A stretch of 64,000 nucleotides of DNA. Source: Panonychus citri (taxonomy: Eukaryota > Arthropoda > Arachnida > Trombidiformes > Tetranychidae). Numbering within the stretch: position 1 is the first letter of the stretch; each line of letters starts with the position of its first letter. The notes below the pieces were generated by a model. The model made no database searches, had not been told where the DNA came from, and worked only from the letters and a program-made list of their open reading frames with translations. Below, in pieces: positions 45,298 through 57,400 of this stretch. The position numbers were made by a program, and so were the translations under genes. The stretch spans positions 4,216,001 to 4,280,000 of the forward strand of contig NW_026515543.1 in the NCBI RefSeq assembly GCF_014898815.1, given 5' to 3'.

Positions 45298-45543
45298 TCA
45301 TCTACAGGGTGATGGTGATGATGCTCGAACAAAGGAGATAATGGAAACACTCACCTGATGCAAGAAGAAACCACCCAGTTGAGAGAGAAAAGTTAATTTG
45401 TACTTAAAATCGTCAATTCTAATTGATTGTTTACTGTTTAATTTACCACAATTGGGCTCAGCCTCTGGACACAGAGTAACAAGTAACCAACACAAAGAAA
45501 AGTAAACAAATGCTACGTAGCATTTGTTTACCTTTTCGATCAT
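45298..45543 (-). CDS. Small ORF with signal-like N-terminus, or alternative first exon of REXO2
   Basis: ATG at 45543 opens MIEKVNKCYVAFVYFSLCWLL, a hydrophobic signal-like start, then a Cys-containing stretch (LCPEAEPNCGKLNSKQS); the frame stops at 45298 after 81 residues. A strong donor (CATCAG|GTGAGT) lies at 45355, with phase 0. It could splice to an acceptor within the REXO2 leader (TTATCATTCACAG before GGTTACAG, at 45143), staying in the REXO2 frame. No homology is recognised. It may be a secreted peptide gene, a first exon, or chance. Confidence 0.3.
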   Translation of the reverse strand: MIEKVNKCYVAFVYFSLCWLLVTLCPEAEPNCGKLNSKQSIRIDDFKYKLTFLSQLGGFFLHQVSVSIISFVRASSPSPCR

Positions 45544-46148
45544 TTTGCTTTTGGGTTACCCTGTTTTCTCAACTAATTTAACCACTTTTTTCAAATCTCC
45601 AATAATCCATCAGACTCACTAATTAATCTAATTGATTGCTTGTCAGTTTCTTTTAATTCGATTCCATGTAAATTTTAAATTCCATGTGATTAGTTTATCG
45701 TTTTTCATTTTTCTCATTTTCAGTTTTTATTTTTATTGATTTTCTGATCTCAATCAATGAATTTTTTTTCTCTCACGAAAAAATTTTTAATTTTAAATGT
45801 CACTCGTTTTGATTATGAGCTTTAACAGTTTCTTTTTACAGTATGATAATCATAATTGACTGAATTCAGTTGATTTAATGCCGAAAGTTTGATTATCAAT
45901 CATTTGTGATAAAATGATAAAAAATGTTAACATAATCAATTTGATAATCAATCGCTGGTGGAAGTTAAAGTTTTATTATTCTAATTTGATTAAAGAATCA
46001 CAATTAGAAAATTATCATCAATTATTGAATCATCAAGGGTGTTTAAGGTGTGCTAATAATGTTTGGGTCAATTTACAATTAATCTTGTTAATTTGTAATC
46101 AACAGACAATCAAAGGGTATAATTAAAAGATTTTTTCTCTCTCTCTGT
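45544..46148. other. Intergenic between REXO2 and BPTF 3' end
   Basis: About 600 bp, AT-rich, with many stops in all minus-strand frames. I checked it for a missing BPTF bromodomain exon and found nothing bromodomain-like. Confidence 0.5.
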
Positions 46149-49100
46149 TCATTCATCTTCAGATGATTCTGACATACTTTCATCATCTTCTTCATCACTT
46201 TCATGACAATCATTACAAATCCAACTTTTCTTTTTCTGAACCGCCTCTTCATCCAATCTAAGGCAATCCGAATGGAACCAATTATGACAACTATCACATC
46301 CAACCATAAATCGCGTCGGGTCGTACGGTGTTTTACAGATACAGTAAAGTTTTTTGTTCTTATTACTTGTTGTTGTAGTATTGGTGGTGTTTGAGTCCCT
46401 TGTGCTTCCTTTAGGGGTGCGAGGGGTAATTTTTATGCGTATTTTGAGAGGAGGCCGGGATACATCCGAACTTGAATCGGAAACTTTCCTCCTCTTTTGA
46501 GAACCTTCATTACTACTGCTCGTATTATTACTCAAACTACTGTTACTTGTGATGCTTTTGTTTGCTGCTCCATTTGATTGCTTGTTTGGTGTTGTCTCTT
46601 TCTTCTTGACCGGACTTTCTTTGGTTATCTCAGCTTGAATTTCTTTGCAAAGTTTATCTTTCATTAAGCTCTTTTTACGAGCGATATCTCGTTTAAGCGC
46701 TTCGGCAGCGTCATTTAAAGAATCTCTTTTCTTTGTTAATAGAGACTTCCATTTTGATTGGAATTGGTTTTCTTTTGCTTTTTTACGCCGCAATTCCATC
46801 TTTTCATCTTTATCAATCTTATCAAGGATACCATTAAGTACTTGTTGACAATCTAGAAGGCAAAGATCATCACCGGTCAACGAAGCAGCTGGAACTGTGG
46901 CTGGTGTTATGGTTGTTGTGGTTGAAGAGTTTCGAGCTCGTTTCGTTCCTTTAGATCGACTAGTTCCTCCTGGGGTCAATGTTCGACCAGTTCCAGTGGA
47001 ATCGATGATGGCGGGAGTGACTACTACTTGACCAGGTTGTTGTTGCTTCTTTTGCCAAGCGAGAAGCTTTTGTTGAACTTCTGGTGATGTTGAAGGGTTT
47101 GTGTTGAGTAAAGCTTGTCTTACGATTCGATCTTGAATTTCTTGGGTTAGTACAAATGGTTTATTAACTGCATCGGCTGTTGGTTTATCGCCAGAGTCTG
47201 ACAGCGGTGTGATGAGTTTTAATGAAGGTGCAGTTACTTTGTGGATGGTTGTTGCAGTGTTGTTAGGTTGTTGTTGGACCAAAATTCGTGTACCCACCGG
47301 TGACTGGAACAATGGGCGAACTAAACTTGTAGATTTAGCCGGTGAAGATAAAATCGTTGTTGTTGTACTTGCGGTGGTAACTGTGGATGAACTCGAAACC
47401 AGTGGTGCTGCACTTGGTGTCAGAGTTGTTAATGTCTGAGAAGGAGTGAGTTTTATTGAAGTTGCTGTGGTACCAGCAGGGGTAATGGTCCCAGATGAAG
47501 ATGATAATGATGATGTTTGATTCAATTTCAATTGAATACTTCCCGGTTTTACTGGTTCAGTGACATTGATCGTAGATGGAGAGGTGAATAAAGATGATGT
47601 AGGGATAGATGTTCCAGCGATTGGAGTAGTTGGTTGAGGGTTGGTTTTCAAAGTGATGATACGAGTAGTGTTTGGTGCGATTGTATTGGTTGATGAGGCT
47701 GCTGTTGATGGATTTGATGTTAAATTAGATGTACTGCTGATTATTTTGATTGCTTGAGAGGTTGTTGGTGTTTGAGCTGATGTTGCAGCAGCGGTTGTAG
47801 TTGGTTGTGGTGTTGTGGTTACGGTGACCGTTTGTGTTGTTTGTTGCGTTACTGAAGATGGGATTGAGATTTGAATCGGTTGACTCGAAGAAAACATTGA
47901 CAAAGGAATTTGAATGATCTGAACCCTATTATCAGCGAATCGAATTGGAATTTGTATTATTTGTTGGGGCGAAGCACCTGCAGCGTTCGGTGTAGTAATG
48001 GCACCTGAGGCATTGGCTGCGTTAATGGTAACACCAGTATTGGTCACTGTTTTCACGGTCTGGGGGGAAGCACCGACAACAGGCTTAATAATCTGGATCC
48101 TTTGTTGTCCATTGTTGAGGGGAGTCACTGTACCTGGTGTGGTGGTTGTCGCGTCAGTTGTTGGGGTACCTGCTAATATAAGAGGTCGAACAGTCGGTGT
48201 TGAGCCAACAATTCGAGTAGGTCGAAGACCTCCAATACTGGACAGAGTAATAGTGGACCCTGGGGTAACAGCTGGTCTTGGAGTTGCAATGATTGTCGGT
48301 GTAGGTGCAGTTGTGACTGTCGGTGGTGTACCAGTTGATATAATGGTAGCGGTTGTTGATGTAGCCGAATTGCCACCTTGTTTGATGATAATTTTTTGTC
48401 CCACTTGTTTACCTTGCAATGCACTTGCAGGAACCTTGAATGTTTGACCACTGTCCGTTCTAATCACTGCAAACTGCTGAGCTTGAGTAATCAATTGTGG
48501 TGTTGATGGGGTTGTTGTAGTAATAGTTGAAGTTACTGTTGGAGTAACGGGAGTTCGACTGTTGAAAATAGTTCGTTTAGGACCACTAATTAACGAAGTA
48601 ACTTTACCCGATGTTGGTGTACCTCCTAAAGTTTTAAATCGTTTGACTTGAGCTTCTTCTTTTTGTTTCTTAAGACTCTCTTCGAGTTGTTTACGCTTCT
48701 CGATCTCCTTCATTTGTTGTTGTCTCTCTAATCGTTCGCCGAACATTTTAATTTCCCAAAGTTCGAGTTCTTCTTCACCAACCCAACTTTCGGTAACCGA
48801 AGGTCCTCGACGGCGACGTTCTTCTTCTTCATCAACTTTCTTTTTTCTTTCTCTCAGACCTTCTCTAATACGTCGACCAGCTCGATTATAACTTTCTTCA
48901 GCTCTTCCTGGTCCATAAGGTGTATCTTTCTCATCTGCCGGATCATCATTTACCAAAGGAACAATGATTTTCCTCACAAGATACTCAGAACGAATTCCGA
49001 ATGGAGCCAAATCTCGTCGTTTCAAAAGTTCAGTGGTGATTACTTCATTTTCATTGGTGATTGTATTGTTACCAGAAGGTGGTGGTTTAACTTGCATATC

Positions 49101-52100
49101 ATCCCAACGGATACAAGACCAAATGGTTCGTAATTGTGAAGCCACTAAATTCAGATTATGATATCCTTGAGGTAAAGTGTTTCGCCATAACCAGCAATAT
49201 CGGAAAATTGGACGAGGTGAAATACCATAGGGCCAAAGGTATTTATTGAATTTACCGGTATAGTTGAAACCAGACACTTCACGTAGGTTGGCGTTACGGG
49301 AAAGTCGACGAAGTTCATGTTTAGGCAAAACGAAGATCGATTTTTTCTTTCCTTTCAAAGTAGTGAATCTATTACAAGGAGGTAATTGTCCTTTACCTAA
49401 GATTCGTTTACCACTAGTCTTAAAGATAGTAAACTTTATCTCTTCTTTTTCACCTTCTTTAACTACTTTTTTCTCTACTCGATTTAGATACACTCTATCT
49501 TTGCAATCGGCAATAACGTCTTGCATATCACCTTTTTCTTGCTCTTGTTTTGCTATTTTGTAGCGTTTCTCTCTTTCTTCTCTATCCTTTTTCTCTTGTT
49601 CCAATTTGATTCTCTTAGCTTTTTGTCTGTTTCTACAGCTGATACAATAACACAAGGAGTCAAAAGCAGCAATACCAGTGGTCCGACAAAGTGGAGAGTA
49701 ACATTTGGTATCATAATCATCTTCGTCAACGTCCTCAGGTTTTAATCTGTCATCTTCTTCTGCTTTCAATTTCTGTTGAAGAATAGCTTCTTCTAATTGT
49801 AGACGACGGTCCAAGAAACTTTCGATGCACTTTGTACCTTTACGTTTATTTTTATATGGTCGATACTTTCGATAGTAAAGGCGATCCTCTCTTTCTTTTC
49901 TGAGATCTACTCCAACATCGATAAAAGCAATGCTAATTAGTTCACCAGAATATTCTTCGGGTATTTCCAATTCATCGACACGTTCAACATCAATTGATGG
50001 TAGAGGAAAACGAGATCTAGCAATAGAGACAAACATCCAGCCTCCACTACCGCTAACTCGATACTCTTCACCACGTTGTTTCCAAAGCGCTTGAACACCG
50101 CGACCACCTCCTTCACCAACACCACCAGTGGTACCAAAGCCTATGGATCCACTTTGGGTACCAAAACCGAACCAAATGTTACCAGCTTTTTCCAATACAA
50201 GACCTCGATGGGGCATAATTGAATATTTGACCCCACCAGTTGTTCTGATAATCATCTCTTGCTCTTCCATGAATTCCCGCCTTTCTCGTTTCTCATCTTT
50301 CTTTCGTTCTTCTCTCTCAAAGTTGGTGTTACGATCTAAAATGGTGTGACCCAAGGCCTCATTCCAAACTGGATTGAATAATACAGGTTTCATAGATGCT
50401 TCCAGGATTGAAAGAGCCAAGGTAAAGTCTTTAGGTTGGTTACACATTGATACAGCTTTGAGCCAATTTTGTCGGTGTAAAGACCAATTAGGATGCATGA
50501 AAGGGGCTGCAAGTTGATTTTCAAATTGAACCAAAGTTTGACGAAGAGTTTGGACTATGGTCGTTTTGAGAGGTCCATAAACTAGACCTTGCCACTTAAG
50601 CTCAGAAAGTGGAGTGAGACTAAATTTATGAGATAAATGGCGTTTTTTGTCACGTTCATCGGCAAGTTGATGCTTATTTAATGCGAGCATATTCATAGAA
50701 AATATGTTGGTATAATTTTTGGTTTCCATGCCAAGTTTAAAGAAAAGACCTCTAGCAATCGCATCTCTACGAGACATTCGGTATAAAAAATTTGGATCCA
50801 AAGCTTCATCGAAAACCATAAGCATTTCCTTTTCATCGTCTTTACCATTATCAGATCCTGAACCTTTTTCTTTCAATGACCCTGTCTTGAGACGAGTCAT
50901 GATTCCTTCACTGTTAACATTTGCTGGTTTTTCTTCAATCTTTTCCACGGGCTCCTCTTTAACCACAGGTTCGGCAACTTCACTTTCAAATTCAATCCAT
51001 GTTTTCATTGCTCTGACAATTCCAGTTGCCTTAAAAGCTTCTTTGGTCATTCTATCAGTTCTCTCCATGGCTTTAAAAATTTCATCTTTAATTTCATTGA
51101 GAACAGTGTAAAGGTCTTTCTCATATTCTTCTCTGTCCAGGGATTTCATTAGTTCCAAGAATTTTGCCTTTGTTGAAATGTAGATGCACTTGTCCTCTTT
51201 ATCTCCATTTTCATCTGCTTCTTGTTGCTCATTGTTGAACTCAATGATCAATCGACGGCACAGCCACCAATATTTATTTCCATGCCTATCCCAACCAAGT
51301 ATATAACGTCTCAAAAAGAGACCTTCATCATCCCCAAAAGAGGCTATGGTACCATCTTCATTGGCACAACCAGTTTCTTTGGCCATTTGTTTACAAATAG
51401 AGCAGACCCATTCGTCTTCAGGCACATCCGTCATGGGAGGCTCTAAACAACCAAGATGCCAAACAGATGCACATCGATCACAACATAAAAGATCACCCAG
51501 CTTATGGCATCGACGACAATGGTCATCATGACGGACACCATCTTCACCATTTAAAATCTCATCTCGAGCAACATTTGTCTCAAGAAAAGTGTCACACAAA
51601 AAGGAAAGCACTTTCACCTTGTGTTGAAATGGAACATTAATTGGATACTCTTCATACTGTTTGTTTTGAATAAGAAGATTAATTATAGCCTTTGTATCGG
51701 GTGTCTCCTCTCTACGACGAGCAATAATGTACATTCGTAAGGTTGTAGGCCATGTTAAAGGGTCACAATTGTATAAATAAATTCCTATAGAGTCTTTAAC
51801 ATCCTGAGAACCAAAAAGAGTTGAATTGGCTTCATCTTCTCGAATTAAAGTTTTCAATAGACATATATGAATCTCTGAAAGAAGAGAATTACTTTCATTT
51901 AGAAGCAAACTGGAAATGAAATTTTCTAAACGAAAAGCAGAAAGTCTCAATTGAAATTTAAATTGACTGAGAACTTCATAAACACTTAAAATTTTCATCA
52001 AATATTTGGATGAAAGATGAGGCGGTAAAAGAAGATCAGCTGATGATTCAGGTAGCTTTAAAGGGGGCATATCAGCGAGCTTGTCTTCCTCATATCTTGG

Positions 52101-52550
52101 TGGAGATCGAGCTCTAAGAAAACGACCCATTTTTAATTTTGAATCGAAAGCAGTTAAAGGAGCAGAAGGTGATCCAGAGATATCATCTTCATCACCATCT
52201 TCTTCCATATCATCTTCTTCGTCCCATTGACCAGTTTTCCCATCATCACCAAAAGAAAGAAGTGATTTATCCTCCTCATCATCAGCATCTTCAAAGTAAG
52301 CACTCCGAGAGATTCTAGAGAAAGAAGTAGATGTGTAATCATCTTCATCAGATTCACCTTCCCATGGTTGCTTTTTTTTAGATCTTGACCGAGGTGTATT
52401 GTGAGATGAACTACTGGTGGTAGATTTTCCTTGTTGCTGTTTTTGTCCCGAGTAAAGATATTTAGGTTTTCTCAATTGTGCCAATCTCTTAGCAGATTCG
52501 GCATCCTTGGGAGGTCGACCTCTCCTTGGCACTGGTCGGCCTCGACCCAT
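46149..52550 (-). CDS. BPTF: BPTF / NURF301-like chromatin remodelling subunit, no bromodomain
   Basis: Largest subunit of NURF, partner of ISWI. Intronless, 2,133 residues (human about 3,046; Drosophila about 2,669). N-terminal basic AT-hook-like RPVPRRGRPPKDAE, acidic patch at about 64-125, then a DDT domain (about 175-270; SSKYLMKILSVYEVLSQFKF). PHD1 at about 340-390: HCRRCHKLGDLLCCDRC, WHLGCLEPPMTDVPEDEWVC. A conserved WHIM-type region follows (GWDRHGNKYWWLCRR). The middle is Lys/Glu-rich, then Gln/Thr/Pro-rich. The C-terminal PHD at about 2066-2115 is YCICKTPYDPTRFMVGCDSC and NWFHSDCL, and its H3K4me3 cage keeps two Tyr and the Trp with Met at the fourth position. The protein then ends in an acidic tail (DEEDDESMSESSEDE). 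BPTF normally continues into a bromodomain. Confidence 0.95.
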   Translation of the reverse strand: MGRGRPVPRRGRPPKDAESAKRLAQLRKPKYLYSGQKQQQGKSTTSSSSHNTPRSRSKKKQPWEGESDEDDYTSTSFSRISRSAYFEDADDEEDKSLLSFGDDGKTGQWDEEDDMEEDGDEDDISGSPSAPLTAFDSKLKMGRFLRARSPPRYEEDKLADMPPLKLPESSADLLLPPHLSSKYLMKILSVYEVLSQFKFQLRLSAFRLENFISSLLLNESNSLLSEIHICLLKTLIREDEANSTLFGSQDVKDSIGIYLYNCDPLTWPTTLRMYIIARRREETPDTKAIINLLIQNKQYEEYPINVPFQHKVKVLSFLCDTFLETNVARDEILNGEDGVRHDDHCRRCHKLGDLLCCDRCASVWHLGCLEPPMTDVPEDEWVCSICKQMAKETGCANEDGTIASFGDDEGLFLRRYILGWDRHGNKYWWLCRRLIIEFNNEQQEADENGDKEDKCIYISTKAKFLELMKSLDREEYEKDLYTVLNEIKDEIFKAMERTDRMTKEAFKATGIVRAMKTWIEFESEVAEPVVKEEPVEKIEEKPANVNSEGIMTRLKTGSLKEKGSGSDNGKDDEKEMLMVFDEALDPNFLYRMSRRDAIARGLFFKLGMETKNYTNIFSMNMLALNKHQLADERDKKRHLSHKFSLTPLSELKWQGLVYGPLKTTIVQTLRQTLVQFENQLAAPFMHPNWSLHRQNWLKAVSMCNQPKDFTLALSILEASMKPVLFNPVWNEALGHTILDRNTNFEREERKKDEKRERREFMEEQEMIIRTTGGVKYSIMPHRGLVLEKAGNIWFGFGTQSGSIGFGTTGGVGEGGGRGVQALWKQRGEEYRVSGSGGWMFVSIARSRFPLPSIDVERVDELEIPEEYSGELISIAFIDVGVDLRKEREDRLYYRKYRPYKNKRKGTKCIESFLDRRLQLEEAILQQKLKAEEDDRLKPEDVDEDDYDTKCYSPLCRTTGIAAFDSLCYCISCRNRQKAKRIKLEQEKKDREEREKRYKIAKQEQEKGDMQDVIADCKDRVYLNRVEKKVVKEGEKEEIKFTIFKTSGKRILGKGQLPPCNRFTTLKGKKKSIFVLPKHELRRLSRNANLREVSGFNYTGKFNKYLWPYGISPRPIFRYCWLWRNTLPQGYHNLNLVASQLRTIWSCIRWDDMQVKPPPSGNNTITNENEVITTELLKRRDLAPFGIRSEYLVRKIIVPLVNDDPADEKDTPYGPGRAEESYNRAGRRIREGLRERKKKVDEEEERRRRGPSVTESWVGEEELELWEIKMFGERLERQQQMKEIEKRKQLEESLKKQKEEAQVKRFKTLGGTPTSGKVTSLISGPKRTIFNSRTPVTPTVTSTITTTTPSTPQLITQAQQFAVIRTDSGQTFKVPASALQGKQVGQKIIIKQGGNSATSTTATIISTGTPPTVTTAPTPTIIATPRPAVTPGSTITLSSIGGLRPTRIVGSTPTVRPLILAGTPTTDATTTTPGTVTPLNNGQQRIQIIKPVVGASPQTVKTVTNTGVTINAANASGAITTPNAAGASPQQIIQIPIRFADNRVQIIQIPLSMFSSSQPIQISIPSSVTQQTTQTVTVTTTPQPTTTAAATSAQTPTTSQAIKIISSTSNLTSNPSTAASSTNTIAPNTTRIITLKTNPQPTTPIAGTSIPTSSLFTSPSTINVTEPVKPGSIQLKLNQTSSLSSSSGTITPAGTTATSIKLTPSQTLTTLTPSAAPLVSSSSTVTTASTTTTILSSPAKSTSLVRPLFQSPVGTRILVQQQPNNTATTIHKVTAPSLKLITPLSDSGDKPTADAVNKPFVLTQEIQDRIVRQALLNTNPSTSPEVQQKLLAWQKKQQQPGQVVVTPAIIDSTGTGRTLTPGGTSRSKGTKRARNSSTTTTITPATVPAASLTGDDLCLLDCQQVLNGILDKIDKDEKMELRRKKAKENQFQSKWKSLLTKKRDSLNDAAEALKRDIARKKSLMKDKLCKEIQAEITKESPVKKKETTPNKQSNGAANKSITSNSSLSNNTSSSNEGSQKRRKVSDSSSDVSRPPLKIRIKITPRTPKGSTRDSNTTNTTTTSNKNKKLYCICKTPYDPTRFMVGCDSCHNWFHSDCLRLDEEAVQKKKSWICNDCHESDEEDDESMSESSEDE

Positions 52551-54401
52551 AATCTAGTCACAAAATTCAAAGATAATAAACAATTCAAATTAATGGCCGA
52601 GGGATTGTTATGTTAAAAAAAGCAGTGAACGGCTTATAATTAATCAAAACCTAAAAGTTAAACAAAAAAATTCATTCATTTACTTCTTGAGTTAATGTTT
52701 AACTTCAATTCCAAGATGGACGCTTGAGATTCTCCGATGTGCTGCCATCTGGGGGAGAACAAGGAAGATGCGTAGAATTTTTTCTTTTCTCTTTCTTTTC
52801 TCTTTCTCTCTTCAAGGTTGTTCGAGTTTCTCTCAAATTTCCCTCTTCGACTCTTCTGGCTCTTTCTTTTTCTCTTTCGCTTCTTTTGTGTTGTTTTTTT
52901 TCTTCTTCTAATTGTTATTACCGATTTTCAATTTTTTTCGACTCATCGACCAATTCGATCAATTTTTCTCTTTAATTTCAGTGATTTTCATCTGTCAAAT
53001 TTGCATTTCGAACATGAGAAATAATTTAATTTTCTCTCTCTGTTTTTCTGTTTTACGAAAATTAATTAATTAATTTGATCCAAAATCACGTGTCTCTTTT
53101 GGTAATCGATTTTTAGGTAAGAAAAATTGATACAAATCGATTCGGAATCGAAATTCTCTTTTTGTTTACCTTTTTTTCTTGTTGAAATGATGTTTTTCTC
53201 TAACAATTTAATTTTCTCTTTGTTTTCTTTTTGACAATTGATTGGAATCTTTGCTAATTTATCAGCAATTTGAATCACTTGATTGTTGTAGGAAGAAGGG
53301 GAAGAAAGAAAAATAGAATAAATTTAGTAAAAGAAACCAAATAGATTCTCTTCCATAAAAATCTCTAGTTTCTTTTTGTTCAATTGTCAAGGTTGTTTTC
53401 TTTTAATAGTTTGTTAATTATGCTGTTGTTTTTTCTTTCGTAATTATCACTGTTTAATTGTTCTCTTACTAATTTCTTTGCAGGACAATCTACAGGATAG
53501 AAAAATGAAAATACAAGTTGTATTTCCTCTATCTTGTTATATCATCTCTGGAATCTTGGTAGAGTTTCATTCATACTGTTTTTCTATTAATCACATAATG
53601 TTAACAACGACTTGACAAATGGATGCTCAATCGAAATTCACCGATATGAATGGAATGGAACCTTCAGGATAAGAGATATCATTAAAAAAGAAAATAAAGA
53701 TGAATGATGAGAATTGGCTAAGGATTCCAAGGAAAAGCTGGAAAGGTAAACTTCGGTTTCAATGGAAATTCTGCCAAAAGGAAAAGTTTATTTACACCAG
53801 AAGAAAGAATTTCCTTAACCAATTGTCACTTATTGGAAATTATCAATATTTCCTCTAGTATATTTCTAATGAAGAAGATGACAGATAATTGTAGTAACGA
53901 ATTGTGTTGAAAGGAAGAGAGTGAGAGAGAGAGAATGAAATTAGGGGAGGAGAGTGAATGAAATAACAGGTAGATAAGAAGCGAAAAAAACTTAATTGTG
54001 TTTAGTTAATAACATTTACCTTCGATGTTGGTTGGAAACTTGTAATTTCTAAATCAACTCTCCCTCCTTCTCTCTCTCTCAATCTACCAATTTCCATCTC
54101 ACTCCTTCTACCTGAGTGTATATCTTTTCATCTCTCCAATTCTATCAGTATTTATTTCGTGAATCTCTATTCCATGGAGTTACTTTAGTGTGAAATTTTT
54201 ATTCTCTTTAAAATTGTGAATTTCTCTCAGGTGTAAATCCAATCAGTTGATCAATTTTCCCCATTATTTTGAAGTTAATTTTTCTCTCTGACCATTAATT
54301 GTTTCCATGTAGATTTATAATAGACTGAGAGACAATTAAGAGACACTTAAAAGTGACAACGAAATCAGGAGACATCTAATTATCCATAGTTTTACCTTAA
54401 A
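52551..54401. other. Upstream region of BPTF and FATP genes
   Basis: Divergent upstream region. Pyrimidine-rich plus-strand tracts at 52770-52980 and CT-rich runs at 54060-54110. CCAAGATGG at 52711 and GCTGCCATCT at 52741 resemble YY1/Pho-type sites that often lie near promoters (pattern only). No ORF recognised. Confidence 0.4.
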
Positions 54402-57400
54402 ATGACAAGGACAATGGATTCAATCAGTTTTGTTCATCAAATTTTCCACTTTCTATATCATGTTATTATCAGAGATTTATGGTAAGAGAACAATTTAATT
54501 TTTCTTTTCAAGTGTATTCTCTCCTCTTGATAGTCTATAGTTTGATTGTTACTAAATTAACGTAACAATTAGTGTCTAAAAATCAACTTTCCCACCATCG
54601 GAATAACAACTTTAATTGTGAAGTAATTACCTCACAATTAATAACAGGAATACATTTAAATTGATTTCTACTGATAGAATATCATCAACCTGTGTAAATT
54701 GTTTGACTTTTTTTTTAATCAATGGTGAAACAATTGTTACAATTAAATTTGGAACAAACTTTTTTTCTTAAAGGAAAACAACAAGTTCAATTAATAGGGA
54801 AAATTATAATTACAATTAAAAGAGTAATCAATTCATGAGAAGGAAATTTGTGGTTCCTAATAGTGAAATTGACCTAAACACTTAAATATAATCATATTAA
54901 TCATGTTATAATATAATAATAAATTATATTAATGAATTAATAAGTTATTATAAGTGAGAAGGAAAAAAATAACAATAAATTATATATACGATTTGATGAA
55001 AAAAGGGAAAACTTTTTCTCTACTCGAAAAGTTGAAATGATTACGAACTTTTCTTGATTATCTTAGTTAATCAAAATCGAGTCAAGGTTAATGTTAATCA
55101 CTAAGTCTAATCAATGAAAAAAGAAGCAAATTTTGATCTTAATCATGAACAATTAAATTTAATTTACAATCTAAATCAACATGTTAACCCGTAAGGTTTA
55201 ACTTTGTTGTTTAAAAAAGTAAATGAATAAATTATTTTAAATGTTGTTGTTGATTTAATTTGTTTACAATTAAGGGAAATATTTAAATTATCAAATTTAA
55301 TTATTAATCATCAATATCTTGACTAATTTAATTATCTTATAACCTTCATCTTCAACCATTGACAATTAACATGTTATGTCATTTGAGAAAAAAAAATTTC
55401 ATAATTAACCATTTAATTTTAACTTTAACTTTCTTTACAATTAATTAACTATTTTAATCTATTGATTCCTTGACCGTGATTAACATTCAATTTAGTTTGT
55501 TGTGTTTACAATCAGTCATTTGATTACCGTTGATAATCAAAGTCATTGATCAAACAATTAACAAGAAAAAAAAACCAAATTAAATTCTGGTGAAAAAAAA
55601 TCGGAAAGGAAATCGTTATTTTGATTACAGCAATTAAGAGGAAATTAAAATCAAGCTGATTATTGTTAAATTGTTAGGATATATTCATATGAATTAGTTG
55701 ATTGTTGTATCTAATTGATTGTAATCAACAGGTAATGTTGATTATGTAATTGTTAAGATGATGATTAACTAATTGTATAAGTAGTAATTGATTTCCTTCA
55801 ACTGATTAACTGATTTAATTTCTTATTAAAAGTAAACAAGAACAATTAATTGATGAACTTTATACCATCTTCATATAATCAGGCACAATTAAACATCAAA
55901 CAATTAAAAGTAAAAAGTTTCCCTTATAATGTTAATTGTAAATTAACAATTAAGATTTAATTTAATTTGGCCACTAAAGATACAAAAGTTTGTTTATAAG
56001 AGGAAAAAATCACTAATTGAAACAATTAAAATCCCTATTGTTTTGATTATCAAGTTAATCTGATCAACCTTTCAAAGATATTAACGCAATTAACATCATC
56101 ACCAGTCACAATTAGTTAATTAGTATTAAAGAAAAACAGATTTCAAATGACCAAATCAACAATTAATTGACTTTGGATGCAAACCGATTTTTCATCAGAA
56201 TAATTTGATTAATACTTTGAGCAGAAACAATTAAACTTGATAATCAATTGTTAATTTAGTCACAATTAAGATTGAAATACAACGATTTTAATAGTTTATC
56301 ATTGTTTACATGATTATTATCAACAATTAACAAATAGAAATTATAATCAACTCCTTAAACAAATTGAGCAACAAACTAAATTACAATTAAGCACAATCAC
56401 CATAAAGTTTGACAATCAATTAATTTCCCGATTTAATTAACTAAATGATCAATAACGATAAATGAGGAAGCTTAAAAAATAAATTGTTGGTGTTTATTGT
56501 TGTTGATTAGTTAATGGTTGAGTTGATTACAAATTAGTTTTAGGGTGAAATTTATTAGTAAATAGATCAACATGATAATCAATTATAATTATTTACGAAT
56601 TGATTGTTAACCAATTGTTCACAAAGAGAAATCAAAATGATCACAATTTAGTTCAAATTGAATATTGAATCAGTACCACAATTGTCAAAGCGACAACTTT
56701 ACTTTCCAATTAATTGATTGGAAACAATTTATTGATTTTTCCCCAACAACAATAATTATAATTGTCAAGAGATTGAAAAAAACAAAACTGTCTCATAACA
56801 ATCAACTAATTGTGGGTAATATGTTTAACTTATCAAATTTGACTCAACCCAATCAAAAGTAGTTGGGTTAATTGTTGATCCTTATTTCATCGTTGAATAT
56901 TAATTGTTAAATGATTAATCTGTACAAGGTTAACAATTGGTGTAATTTATTGTAATCAAATCAACAACAATTAAAGTTGAATTGTTTTTCATTCAATTTT
57001 TTGCTTTACACTTTGTTTTCAAACCTTTTAAACTTGTTAAGTTGATTCAAGATTTTTTTTTAATTGTCTTCTTTTCTGATTGATTGTAATTAGGGGCTGT
57101 GCAGTTTTAGTTATAATTAAGGCTAAATTACTTTGGTTGTCAATAACTAATCAAACAGTTGGGTCGTATTTGGAAAAAGTTGCTGCCCAATGTCCAGAGA
57201 AAACAATTTTCATTGACGGAGATCGTTCTTGGACCTTTGGACAATTTAATTCGTACACTAATCAAGTAGCCAATTTTTTCCACTCCCAAGGTTATAAGCC
57301 AGGAGATGAAATCGCTCTGGTCATGGAATCCAGGCCAGAATATGCCGGCATTTGGATCGGTCTCTCCAAGATCGGAGTGATCACCGCTCTGGTCAATCCC

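Noticed and set aside
47998..48447. 149-residue plus-strand frame inside BPTF
   Set aside because: Antisense shadow of the Thr/Pro/Gln-rich region; Val/Gly-rich composition and no own signals.
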